From: Perilla frutescens
Lineage: Eukaryota; Streptophyta; Magnoliopsida; Lamiales; Lamiaceae
Direction of reading: 5' to 3'
Length of the DNA stretch: 64,000 nucleotides
Assembly (NCBI GenBank): GCA_026008535.1
Contig: BRKX01000001.1
Location: 39,572,317 to 39,636,316, forward strand
How positions within the stretch are numbered: the first letter of the stretch is position 1; every line of letters begins with the position of its first letter. The notes beneath the pieces were generated by a model. The model saw only the letters and a program-made list of their open reading frames with translations. It did not search any database and was not told the DNA's origin. This document shows, in pieces, positions 12,980-24,380 of this stretch. The position numbers and the translations under genes were made by a program.

Positions 12980-13273
12980 GGAGTTGGTTCAAATAAAAAC
13001 ATATCTTGGTGTGAAAACTGCGAACTGTGCTTCTTTAGTGTATTTTTAGTACTTTTCTTTATGTATTTTGATGCTATTTTTTATTTTTTTTTAATGTTTT
13101 TCTTATTGTGTTTTGGTGCTAGATGTTTTTAGCACCAAAATACAGTAAGAAAAGCACTAAAAGTACACTAAACAAGTAATAAAAGTACACTAAACAAAGC
13201 ACTAAAAGTACACTAAACAAGTACAGTCCGCACGTTTTCACACCAAGATAAGTTTTTATTATAACTAACCCCT
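12980..13273. mobile_element. MITE in TA tract (GGAGTTGGTTCA ends)
   Basis: The left end GGAGTTGGTTCAAATAAAAAC and the right end (reverse) AGGGGTTAGTTATAATAAAAAC are terminal inverted repeats that continue through ATCTTGGTGTGAAAAC in both arms. (TA)n flanks both sides. The 294-bp interior repeats AAAAGTACACTAAACAA. It is related in end sequence to the MITE at 31368-31648. Confidence 0.75.
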
Positions 13274-14142
13274 ATATATATATATATTGGGGGTTCAAAT
13301 TGCCAAGAATAAATTATATGGAAGGATCAAATAAAGTCCGATTTGAATGATCTCAATTTCAAACGATCCCATTAATGTCTAGTTTTATAATATAAATTAA
13401 TCTTAACTTAGATGTTCAACTAAGGTCGATACTTTTCTTCATCTTATAGTGCCTCTAAGACCATAATTTAACTAACCCAAAATAATTTGGATTCTAATTT
13501 CATGAAATTTCTTACTATATAATAAATTAAAATACTGTATTTTTCTGGGGTGTTATAATATAACAATGCTAAAATGAGCAAACAACATAGATACTATTAC
13601 AAATAAATTTACATCTTTTAACAAAAAAAAAAAAACAAAATCATACTGTTATAAGTATTTTCCCATGCTATATAGTGAGTACTTTCATGCTAAAATAAGT
13701 ATGTTATCATGCTAAAATGAGTATTTTCTCACGTTTTTACGATTACTGTTTCGTGTTATTATGGATAAAATATTTTTTAAAAAAGAAACATATGAAATAT
13801 GGATCTTAAATGAAAGAGTATGAAAAGAGTTTTAATTTGATATATGATTTGCGTAAATCCAATTAAAAATGAGCAAGTTATGATTGTTTAACGTTTCTAC
13901 AATATTTGTATAAATATGTTGACATCAACATCTAAATTTTGACGGAAAGAAAATTTAATCCCTCACTTTTGAAGTTCAACGTATTTACTAATATGTCATA
14001 GCATTTTTAAAAAAATTCAACATATTTGCAAGTTTGTCATTGTCTTTTTTTTATTAAATCCAGACCGTTGAGATCAAAATTTATATGGTTTATATGAGTT
14101 CCTAGTTCCCACATAGGAAAGAGTTCTCACCCGATCCACCCC

Positions 14143-14918
14143 TATATATATGTATGTATGTATATATAAAATTTTTAATTTTATACATAGAGAATATAAG
14201 AAATCTGTGAAAAAATAAATTAGTATATAACTCGTTAAAATTATAAATTTTAAATCTAGGTTATTTATTAATATAGATTATATATTTATTAAATTGATTT
14301 CAATTTAAATTAATAGTGAATTGTGATTACATTTCTTATTTGTTTTGGTCTTTTATTTGAAATCATTAATTTATGTTATTTACGTAATTTATTTTATATT
14401 TAAATTTTGTAAAGTTTTCTTTTTTATTATTTTGCCTCTCTTAAAAATGTTAAATTATACTATGTATACAATCAAATGATTTGTATGAATTTATTCTGAA
14501 TTTTATTACTAGGTATAGCCAATTTAATCTCAATTAATGAATTAATTTAGAAAACATCAATTCAATACTATTTTATTTTGGTTATTATTTTCAATTATTT
14601 ATTTTAATAAACAACGACAATCTGTTCTATTTAGTTTGGGAAAAATGGAAGAAAGCTCAATCAAAACGACATTATTTCACTAAAGAAAATAAGAATAACT
14701 GGAATCGTTGTCATTTGACTAACACAATTATAAAAATGAAAATTAAATACATAAATATTACCAATCATCTCAAAATCCTTCACTATTCTTTCGAACCGCA
14801 CGACCAAACGGGAAGGGCAAAGAGTCTCTGCTCCACCTCCAGAAAATTTTATGAATACATCACTCTGTATAAGTCTTATATCAGACAAATAAAAAATATC
14901 ACTTTTAAGACTAAAAAA
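14143..14918. other. AT-rich intergenic DNA, no gene seen
   Basis: The segment between the TA-flanked element and the copia LTR has a TATATGTATGTATG run at its start. No coding, RNA or terminal-repeat signal is seen. The last five bases before the LTR are AAAAA, its presumed target duplication. Confidence 0.5.
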
Positions 14919-14931
14919 TGTTAGGCTTGGG

Positions 14932-15973
14932 CAGGGTCGTCTCAATCATTTTGTAGCCCCTGTACAAATAATAAAATTTAGGCCCTAAAATTATTATAAT
15001 TTTTATAATTATAGTAACATTGTTAGAAAGACTAAAAATTCAAAATATTATATTTATAGTATTGATAATATTTTCGATACAACATTAAATAAATATGAAT
15101 CTTCTACGATTTTACATAAAAAGTGATACTCTTATCTTTGAAACAAATTCATCAATCAAATTTTCATATTCAATCTTTTCAAAAATATCATTTTCTTTGG
15201 CTATCATCGTCAATCCATTAAGTATTTCTTGTGACATCATCAAACGTAGATATAACCTCAATAACTTCAATTTTGAAAAGCTTATGTTTGTAGATGCAAC
15301 AGTCATAGGGGTAGTCAATAAAATTCTATATGCGACAATTCTATTAGGAAAACAATCTAAACCTTTCAAAAAACTTCAGAATATCAAGGGGTTCTATATT
15401 CGTTCAAGGAATCAGAATCAAGGAATGAAGAATTCGTTTATGTAGATGATATAATTCTCCATAAATTTGCTCAAGCAGATAATTAATTAAATTTAGATTT
15501 CTGAATCATTTAAACAAAAAAAATCAAAAAAAGAAGAAGAATAGGGTTTAAGAAAAATACTCACTGGGGATTTGGCCTTTAGGGGAATCATGTAATGAAA
15601 GAAAAACTTTGTAATTGTAGAATTGTACTGACAACAGAATTGGAAGCGTGAGTTGTGAAGGAATATTGGAGTTTGATATGAGTATTTCATGAAAAAGATG
15701 AGAAGCTATTTTCATATAAAAAATATAATGGTAATTAGAAGAATAATCATGAAAGAAGATTAAAAGTTGCAAAATTTAAGAGAAAATAATGTTCGTGTTA
15801 AAAGTTGGAACTTGAAAATCGATATGTTAATTTGTATTAGGTATTATCGCAAAGGAGAGAGAATGGAGATAATTTGATTTATTAAAAAAAATATAAAGTA
15901 TATAAAATAGAAGTAAAAAAAATTGAGATCCAGTATAAAAACTCACCTTGTACACCCTGTTTAGACGACCCTG
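14932..15973 (-). mobile_element. Degenerate hAT element inside the copia LTR
   Basis: The ends CAGGGTCGTCT (14932) and AGACGACCCTG (15973) are perfect 11-bp inverted repeats. They are flanked by the 8-bp duplication GGCTTGGG / AGCTTGGG (one mismatch) at 14924-14931 and 15974-15981. The 1,042-bp body holds the C-terminal end of a transposase on the minus strand, so it is a deletion derivative of an autonomous hAT. Confidence 0.85.
15112..15420 (-). pseudogene. hAT transposase C-terminal fragment (ZMYM1-like, dimerisation region)
   Basis: The minus-strand frame ending near 15112 carries VAYRILLTTPMTVAS, FSKLKLL, YLRLMMSQEILNGL and NLIDEFVSKI. This is the order seen in the C-terminal dimerisation region of plant hAT transposases annotated as zinc-finger MYM-type 1-like. 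A change of frame near 15360-15375 separates it from an upstream piece with EPLDILKFF, so the gene is frameshifted as well as truncated: no N-terminal BED finger or catalytic core is present. It lies within the CAGGGTCG-ended element and is presumably inactive. Confidence 0.8.
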
Positions 15974-16633
15974 AGCTTGGGCATCATTAGAATGGAAGCC
16001 CATTTGAATTAAAATGGGCAAGGCCCGGAGAAAACAAAAGGAAAAATGAGTTGGCCTCACCTCTCGCCTTTTGATAATTCACAATTGTGAATTAAGAGAG
16101 AGATGGTCGTCGAGAGCTGGGAAATAGCCGAAACCAAAGAAAGAAAATAAAGAAGAAAGGAAGGAAGAAGGTTTTGAGATTTGACTTTTAGAGAATTATC
16201 AGTTGCAGTTAGGGCTTCAATTTGATAGTTTAGATTCGTTTCAAATCTTCTCTAATAGTTATTACAGGAAAGTTCTTCTCCAAATTTAATTTGTGCATTC
16301 TGAGAATTATATTCTTTGTGTTTCTTTGGTGATGGTGTTGTGATTCCCCTATTGTAGTAGGAATGAGACATTGTGTAACTTGTGATTACATAGTGGAGTT
16401 TTTGTTTGGACTAGATCCCTTGGTTTTTACGCTTAATTTTAGAGGTTTTCCACGTAAAAATTTCAGTGTCATTTTAATTGCTTTGTGTGTGCATAATTGG
16501 TATTAATTGCTCGTAGTTTGTTGCTTGATTATTGTGTGAAAAGATTTAGGATACTTCGATATTTGTTTGAGATTTCTACTGTGCATATATTGGAGTAATT
16601 TTACATTATTAGATGTAACGTCTTCCATAACAG

Positions 16634-16645
16634 TGGTATCATAGC
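16634..16645 (+). other. Copia primer binding site (initiator tRNA-Met type)
   Basis: TGGTATCATAGC lies 1-2 bp after the LTR end CATAACA. It matches the usual TGGTATCAGAGC site, complementary to the 3' end of initiator tRNA-Met, with one mismatch. Confidence 0.8.
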
Positions 16646-18342
16646 TAGGGTAGGGAGCACAAACTATAGAGAATAACAATAGTGTGGGTCTATGATTAAA
16701 TTGGTATCTAATAATTATTCGATATGGAAGATTATGATGGAAGATTTGCTTCATTGCAACGATTTAATTTGTATGATCCTGCGGAGGGTATTAGTGTTAA
16801 GCCCGATGAGATGTCTGATAAAGGTTGGGCAGAGCTTGGGATGAAGACCATTGCTACTATATGTCAATGGGTCGACATTAGCTAAGGAGACAGATTCATG
16901 TGAGATGTGGAAAAAGCTCGAATAGTTTTATGAAGAAAAAATGAACAAAACAAAGCATTTTTTATCAGAAAATTGGTGAATTTGAAGTATAAAGATGGAT
17001 GCTCAGTATAGAACACTTGAATGTGTTTGAACACTTAGTGAATTAACTTTCTACCATAGAGCTTGTATTTGATGATGAAGTACAAGCTTTGTTTCTTTTG
17101 AGTTCTCTGCCCTATAGTTGGGAAACGATGGTGGTTACACTGAGCAACATTGTTCCAAATGGGAAGTTGACATTGAAAATCATGAAAGAGAGTATGTTTA
17201 ATGATGAGACTAGAAGAAAGGAGAATGGAGCCAATTCTTCCCAAGCACTCATGGTAGAAAACAGAGGTCGAAGCAAAAGTAGAGGACCTAAGGGTCGTGT
17301 AAAATCTAGAGAGAGGTCCAAGTCTAAAGAAAAGTTCAAGTGTTATCATTTTGGTAGAGCTAACCACATGAATAAAAATTATAGACTACAAAAGTAGGAG
17401 TACAAGAAAAATCATCAGAAGAAGTCTGACAATAAGAATACACTGACCACTATAACACACTACGATGATGATCAGACAGTTGTTTTTTTCAGCGATGAGT
17501 GTTGCCATGTGGAAGATCCAAAATGTCAAGTGGATAGTTGACTTTGGAGTTTCTCATGATCACTATACTCTAAAGAAAGAGTTTTTCACAAGCTATCGAG
17601 CTGGAGACTTTGTCCTGTTATGCATGGGAAATAAGAGTGATGCACCAGTAGTTGGGATTAGTGATATGATTATTGAACCTGATTTGGGATGCACATTAAC
17701 TCTGAAGAATGTGAGGCATGTTTCACAATTGTACCGCTATAAGATTCCAGTTAATGTTCTTGATAAAAAAAGGGATATGATCAGAAATTCATTGATGGGA
17801 ATTGACAGCTTTCCAAGGGTTTCTTGTTGGTTGGCAACGGAAAACTTTGTTGCACTTTGTATAGAATCAATCTCAAGATCACTCAGAGTCTATTACATGT
17901 AAGCGGCCACATATAATTCAAGGTTGAGAAAACACCCAAGCCCAATGACTCATCATCAACCACTCATTGGACCGATCTCTATGGGTCTCACACAACCACG
18001 TGTCGTCTCTACATGACTGGCTGATACGGCAAACCGGACTATTTTTACAAGATTTTTTTTGCCTTACTGTTGGGCCCATCTCTACTGTCTACTACTCAGA
18101 TATTTTTAGAATCTTATTTAATTTAATTTCCCAACATTATACTATCCTTTTTACAAAAATAAATATGAATACCATATTTTCAAATTCAGAAATTAACAAA
18201 TTGGTCTGCACATTTTTTGGCATTATCGAATTCAATGCTTTTATAAAACAGCGATTTCAGTGCAACTTATTAGTCTTCGAACAAAAAGCTCATAATTCAT
18301 CTCTCCAAACCATAAAAAACCTCATAAATTTCCAATGACAAA
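16646..18342 (+). pseudogene. Copia unit A: gag to protease start plus non-coding tail
   Basis: This first unit is continuous with the primer binding site. Its N-terminal piece has SNNYSIWKIMMEDLLHCN, the start of copia gag, and then changes frame. Further along it has FLLSSLPYSWETMVVTL (gag UBN2-type), a basic RGRSKSRGPKGRVKSRE stretch, a broken zinc knuckle (CYHFGRANHM), and the protease-start region with FTSYRAGDF and LTLKNVRHVSQLYRY near 17580-17760. The frame is broken several times. From about 17880 a non-coding tail follows, starting GTAAGCGGCCACATATAATTC. The unit A to unit B spacing, measured on the TGCTTC marker (16747 to 18343), is 1,596 bp. Confidence 0.8.
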
Positions 18343-20559
18343 TGCTTCCTTGCAAAGATTTAATTTGTATGATCCTGCGGAGGGTGCTAGTGCTAAGCTC
18401 GATGAGATGTCTGATAAAGATTGGGCAAAGCTTGGGATGAAGACCATTGGTACCATATGCCAATGGGTCGACATTAGCATGTTCCATCACATAGCTAAAG
18501 AGACAGATTCATGTGAGATGTAGATAAAGCTCGGAGAGTTTTATGAAGAAAAAATGCACAAAATAAAGCATTTGTGATCAGAAAATTGGTGAATTTGAAG
18601 TATAAAGATGGATACTCAGTACAGAGCACTTGAATGTGTTTGAAGATTTAGTAAATCAACTTTCTACCATGGAGCTTGTATTTGATGATGAAGCACAAGC
18701 TTTGTTTCTTTTGAGTTCTCTGCCTGATAGTTGGGAAATGATGGTGGTTACACTGAGCAACACTATTCCAAAGGAGAAGTTGGCAATGAACATCATGAAA
18801 GAGAGTATGTTTAATGATGAGACCAGAAGAAAGGAGAATGGAGCCAATTCTTCCCAAGCACGAATGGCAGAGAACAGAGGTAGAAGCAAAAGTAGAGGAC
18901 CTAAGGGTCGTGTAAAATCTAGAGAGAGGTCCAAGTCTAAAGAAAAGTTCAAGTGTTATCATTATGGTGGAGCTAACCACATGAATAAAAATTATAGACT
19001 ACAAAAGTAGGAGTAATAGAAAAATCATCAGAAGAAGTCTGACAATGAGAATACAATGACCATTATTATACACTACGATGGTGATCAAACAGTTGTTTTT
19101 TTCAGTGATGAGTCTTGCCACATGGAAGATCCAAAATGTCGAGTGGATAATTGACTCTGGTGTTTCTCACGATCACTATTTCCAAAGAAAGAGCTTTTCA
19201 CAAGCTATTCTGTAGGAGACTTTGTCCAGTTATGCATGGGAAATAAGAGTGTTGCACTAGTAGTTGGGATTAGTGATATGATTGTTGAAACTGATTTGGG
19301 ATTCACATTGAATCTGAAGAATGTGAAGCACATTTCACAATTATTCCACTATAAGATTCCAGTTAATGTTCTTGATAAAAAGGGATATGATCAGAAATTC
19401 ATTGATGGGAATTGAAAGCTTTCCAAGGATTCCTTGTTGGTTGGCAAAGGGAAACTTTGATGCACTTTGTATAGAACAAATCTCAAGATCACTCAGAGTC
19501 TATTACATGTAAGCGGCCACATATAATTCGAGGTTGAGAAAACACCCGAGCTCAATGACTCATTAGAACCACTCATATGACCGATCTCTATAGGTCTAAC
19601 ACAACCACGTGTCGTCTCTACATGCCTGGCTGATGCGGTAAGCCGGACTTTCTTTTACTGGATTTTTTTTGCCTTGTTGTCGGGCCCGTCTCCACTGTCT
19701 ACTACTTAGATATTTTTAGAATCTTATTTAATTTAATTTCCCAACATCATACTATCCTTTTTACAAAAATGAATATGAATACCATATTTTCAAATTCAGA
19801 AATTAACAAATTGGTCTGCACATTATTTGGCATTATCGAATTCAATGCTTTTATAACACAGCGATTTCAGTGCAACTTATTAGTCTCCGAACAAAAAGCT
19901 CATAATTCATCTCTCCAAACCATTGATTGTGAAGAATATTTCACAATTCTACCACTATAAGATTCCAGTTAATGTTCTTGATAAAAAGGGATATGATCAG
20001 AAATTCATTGATGGGAATTGAAAGCTTTCCAAGGGTTCCTTGTTGGTTGGCAAACGGAAACTTTGTTGCAATTTGTATAGAACAAATCTCAAGATCACTC
20101 ATAGTCTATAACACGTAAGTGGCCACATATAATTCGAGGTTGAGAAAACACCCGTGCCCAATGACTTATTAGCAACCACTCATTAGACCGATCTCTATGG
20201 GTTCCACGCAACCCCGTGTCGTCTGTACATGTCTGGCTGATGCGGCAAGCCGAACTTTTTTTTACTGGATTTTTTTTACCTTGCTGCCGGGCCCGTCTCC
20301 ACTGTCTACTACTCAGATATTTTTAGAATCTTATTTAATTTAATTTCCCAACATTATGCTATCCTTTTTACAAAAATAAATATGAATACCATATTTTCAA
20401 ATTCAGAAATTAACAAATTGGTCTGCACATTTTTTGGCATTATCGAATTCAATGCTTTTATAAAACAGCGATTTCAGTGCAACTTATTAGTCTTTGAACA
20501 AAAAGCTCATAATTCATCTCTCCAAACCATAAAAAACCTTATAAATTTTCAATGACAAA
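18343..20559 (+). repeat. Copia tandem unit B (2.2 kb, with internal partial duplication)
   Basis: It begins with the gag text LQRFNLYDPAEGASAK directly joined to the tail of unit A. It carries the gag block (with LFLLSSLPDSWEMMVVTL at about 18690-18760), the basic stretch, a degenerate knuckle CYHYGGANHM, and the protease-start remnant. At 19930 the tail jumps back to the protease text (ATTTCACAATTCTACCACTA) and repeats about 620 bp of remnant and tail, giving 2,217 bp. All frames are interrupted. Confidence 0.8.
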
Positions 20560-22781
20560 TGCTTCATTGCAAAGACTTAATTTGTATGATCCCGCGGAGG
20601 GTGCTAGTGCTAAGTCCGATGAGATATCTGATAAAGATTGGGCAAAGCTTGGGATGAAGACCATTGGTACCATATGCCAATGGGTTGACATTAGCATGTT
20701 CCATCACATAGCTAAGGAGACAGATTCATGTGAGATGTAGATAAAGCTCGGAGAGTTTTATGAAGAAAAAATGCACAAAACAAAGCATTTGTGATCAGAA
20801 AATTGGTGAATTAGAAGTATAAAGATGGATACTTCGGACAGAGCACTTGAATGTGTTTGAAGATTTAGTAAATCAACTTTCTACCATGGAGCTTGTATTT
20901 GATTATGAAGTACAAGCTTTGTTTCTTTTGAGTTCTCTGCCTGATAGTTGGGAAATGATGGTGGTTACATTGAGCAACACTATTCCAAAGGGGAAGTTGA
21001 CAATGAACATCATGAAAGAGAGTATGTTTAATGATGAGACTAGAAGAAAGGAGAATGGAGCCAATTCTTCTCAAGCACTAATGGCAGAGAACAGAGGCAG
21101 AAGCAAAAGTAGAGGACCTAAGGGTCGTGTAAAATCCAGAGAGAGGTCCAAGTCTAAAGAAAAGTTCAAGTGTTATCATTATGGTGGAGCTAACCACATG
21201 AATAAAAATTATAGACTACAAAAGTACGAGTAATAGAAAAATCATCAGAAGAAGTCTGGCAATGAGAATACAATGACCATTATTACACACTACGATGATG
21301 ATCAAACAGTTGTTTTTTTTCAGTGATGAGTGCTGCCACATGGAAGATCCAAAATGTCGAGTGGATAAATTGACTCTGGTGTTTCTCACGATCACTATTA
21401 TCCAAAGAAAGTACTTTTCACAAGCTATCCTGCAGAAGACTTTGTCCAGTTATGCACGGGAAATAAGAGTGTTGCACTAGTAGTTGGGATTAGTGATATG
21501 ATTGTTGAAACTGATTTGGGATTCACATTGAATCTGAAGAATGTGAAGCACATTTCACAATTATACTGCTATAAGATTCCAGTTAATGTTTTTGATAAAA
21601 AAGGGATATGATCAGAAATTCATTGATGGGAATTGAAAGCTTTCCAAGGATTCCGTGTTGGTTGGCAAAGGGAAACTTTGCTGCACTTTGTATAGAACAA
21701 ATCTCAAGATCAATCAGAGTCTATTACACGTAAGCGGCCTCATATAATTCGAGGTTGAGAAATCACCCGAGCTCAATGACTCATTAGCAACCACTCATTG
21801 GACCGATCTCTATAGGTCCAACACAACCACGTGTCGTCTCTACATGCCTGGGTGATGCGGCAAGCCGGACTTTTTTTTACTGGATTTTTTTCGCCTTGTT
21901 GTCGGGCCCATCTCTACTGTTTACTACTCAGATATTTTTAGAATCTTATGTAATTTAATTTCCCAACATTATACTATCCTTTTTATAAAAATGAATATGA
22001 ATACCATATTTCCAAATTCAAAAATTAACAAATTGGTCTGCACATTATTTGGCATTATCGAATTCAATGCTTTTATGACACAGAGATTTCAGTGCAACTT
22101 ATTAGTCTCCGAACAAAAATCTCATAATTCATCTCTCCAAACCATTTATTGTGAAGCATATTTCACAATTATACCGCTATAAGATTCCAGTTTATGTTCT
22201 TGATAAAAAGGGATATGATCAGAAATTCATTGATGGAAATTGAAAGCTTTCCAAGGGTTCCTTGTTGGTTGGCAAACGGAAACTTTGTTGCAATTTGTAT
22301 AGAACAAAACTCAAGATCATTCAGAGTATATTACACGTAAGCAGCCGCATATAATTCGAGGTTGAGAAAACACCCGAGCCCAATGACTCATCAGCAATCA
22401 CTCAGTGGACTGATCTGTATGGGTCCAACACAACCACGTGTCGTCTCTACATGCCTGGCTGATGCGGTAAGCCGGACTTTCTTTTACTGGATTTTTTTTA
22501 CCTTGTTGTCGGGCCCATCTCTACTGTCTACTACTCAGATATTTTTAGAATCTTATTTAATTTAATTTCCCAACATTATTCTATCATTTTTACAAAAATG
22601 AATATGAATACCATCTTTTCAAATTCAAAAATTAACAAATTGGTTTGCATATTATTTGGCATTATCGAATTCAATGCTTTTATAAGACAACGATTTCAGT
22701 GCAACTTATTGGTCTCCGAACAAAAAGCTCATAATTCATCTCTCCAAACCATTACAAATCTCAGAAAGTTCTAATCACAAA
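20560..22781 (+). repeat. Copia tandem unit C (2.2 kb, same internal duplication as B)
   Basis: It has the same order as unit B, including the internal jump from the tail (CTCTCCAAACCATTTATTGTG near 22150) to protease text. Because B and C share that junction, the 2.2-kb form was itself duplicated. The 128-codon gag frame at 20847-21233 ends soon after CYHYGGANHMNKNYRLQK. The protease region is frameshifted near 21360. Confidence 0.8.
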
Positions 22782-24380
22782 TGCTTCATTGCAAAGATTT
22801 AATTTGTATGATCCCGCGGAGGGTGCTAGTGCTAAGCCCGATGAGATGTCTGATAAAGGTTGGGCAAAGCTTCTGATGAAGTCCATTGGTACCATATGCT
22901 AATGGGTCGACATTAGCATGTTCCATCACGTATCTAAGGAGACAGATTCATGTGAGATGTGGATAAATCTCGGAGAGTTTTATAAAGAAAAAATGCACAA
23001 AATAAAGCATTTGTGATCAGAAAATTGGTGAATTTGAAGTTTAAAGATGGATGCTCAGTACAGAGCACTTGAATGTGTTTGAAGATTTAGTAAATCAACT
23101 TTCTACCATTGAGCTTGTATTTGATAATGAAGTACAAGCTTTGTTTCTTCTGAGTTCTCTACCCTATAGTTGGGAAACGATGTGGTTACACTGAGCAACA
23201 CTGTTCCAAATGGGAAATTGACATTGAACATCTTGAAAGAGAGTATGTTTAATGATGAGACTAGAAGAAAAGGAGAATGGAGCCAATTCTTCCCAAGCAC
23301 TCATGGCAGAGAAAAGAGGTAGAAGCAAAAATAAAGGACCTAAGGATCGTGTAAAATCCATAGAGAGGTCCAAGTCTAAAGAAAAGTTCAAGTGTTATCA
23401 TTATGGTGGAGCTAACCACATAAATAAAAATTATAGACTACAAAAGTAAGAGTAAAAGAAAAATCATCAGAAGAAGTCTGAGAATGAGAATACAATGACC
23501 ATTATTACAGACTATGATGATAATCAGACAGTTGTTTTTTCAGTGATGAGTGTTGCCACGTGGAAGATCCAAAATGTCGAGTGGAAAGTTGACTCTAGAG
23601 TTTCTCATGATCACTATGCTCCAAAGAAAGAGCTTTTCACAAGCTATCGAACTGGAGACTTTGGCCGGTTATGCATGGGAAATAAGAGTGTTGCACCAGT
23701 AGTTGGGATTAGTGATATGATTGTTGAAACTGATTTGGGATGCACATTGTCTCTGAAGAATGAGACAATTGTACCGCTACAAGAGTCCAGTTAATGTTCT
23801 TGATAAAAAAGGATATGATCAGAAATTCATTGATGGGAATTGAAAGCTTTCCAAGGGTTCCTTGTTGGTTGGCAAAGGGAAACTTTGTTGCAATTTGTAT
23901 AGAACAAATCTCAAGATCACTCAGAGTCTATTACACGTAAGTGGCCACATATAATTCGAGGTTGAGAAAACACCCGTGCCCAATGACTTATTAGCAACCA
24001 CTCATTAGACCGATCTCTATAGGTTCCACGCAACCCCGTGTCGTCTGTACATGCCTGGCTGATGCGGCAAGCCGAATTTTTTTTACTGGATTTTTTTTGC
24101 CTTGCTGCCGGGCCCGTCTCCACTGTCTACTACTCAGATATTTTTAGAATCTTATTTAATTTAATTCCCAACATCATACTATCCTTTTTACAAAAATGAA
24201 TATGAATACCATATTTTCGAATTCAGAAATTAACAAATTGGTCTGCACATTTTTTCGCCATTGTCGAATTCAATACTTTTATAAGATAGCAATTTCAGTG
24301 CAACTTATTAGTCTCCGAACAAAAAGCTCATAATTCATCTCTCCAAACCATCAAAAACCTCATAAATTTCCAATGACAAA
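22782..24380 (+). repeat. Copia tandem unit D (1.6 kb)
   Basis: It starts at TGCTTCATTGCAAAG and runs 1,599 bp through gag, the basic stretch and knuckle remnant (about 23250-23450), the protease start (about 23550-23790) and the tail, without the internal partial duplication of B and C. The gag frame is broken near 23180 and 23270. Confidence 0.8.

Larger units (their letters stand above)
10836..13557. mobile_element. Solo-LTR-like element with 5-bp target duplication
   Basis: The ends TGTAACGCCCCAG and CTGGGGTGTTATA are near-inverted, as in LTRs of some Ty3-gypsy (Tekay/Del-like) elements. ATATA flanks both sides (10831-10835 and 13558-13562). Excising it restores the host repeat text GAACATATAACAATGCTAAAATG exactly. 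It is 2,722 bp long with no gag-pol, so a solo LTR is the best explanation. It hosts an (ATT)n tract and a 294-bp MITE. Assignment to Tekay is inference from the ends and length only. Confidence 0.7.
6718..14142 (+). mobile_element. TA-flanked TIR element, copy 2 (7.4 kb, full span with nested insertions)
   Basis: The left end begins GGGGTTTCAAATGGGAACTC and carries GGGAACTGGAACCCAT. The right end, read in reverse, begins AGGGGTGGATCGGGTGAGAA and carries GAACTCTTTCC and GGGAACTAGGAACTCAT. This gives imperfect terminal inverted repeats flanked by (TA)n on both sides. The body repeats GCTAAAAT-containing modules. Four younger insertions sit inside (8989-9303, 10300-10795, 10836-13557 and, within the last, 12980-13273). 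The sequence resumes cleanly at 13563 after the LTR insertion. No transposase is present, so it is non-autonomous. Removing the insertions leaves about 3.9 kb. Confidence 0.7.
14919..16632 (+). mobile_element. Copia 5' LTR split by a hAT element
   Basis: The LTR starts TGTTAGGCTTGGG at 14919 and ends CCATAACA at 16632, giving the inverted TGTTA...TAACA ends typical of LTRs. A 1,042-bp hAT element interrupts it 13 bp from the start. Without that element and one copy of its target duplication the LTR is about 664 bp. It is followed by a primer binding site and gag. No matching 3' LTR was found in the window. Confidence 0.75.

Noticed and set aside
6718..14142. Helitron identity for the large GCTAAAAT element
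   Set aside because: No CTRR hairpin 3' end or TC 5' end was found; inverted ends and TA flanks point to a TIR-type element.
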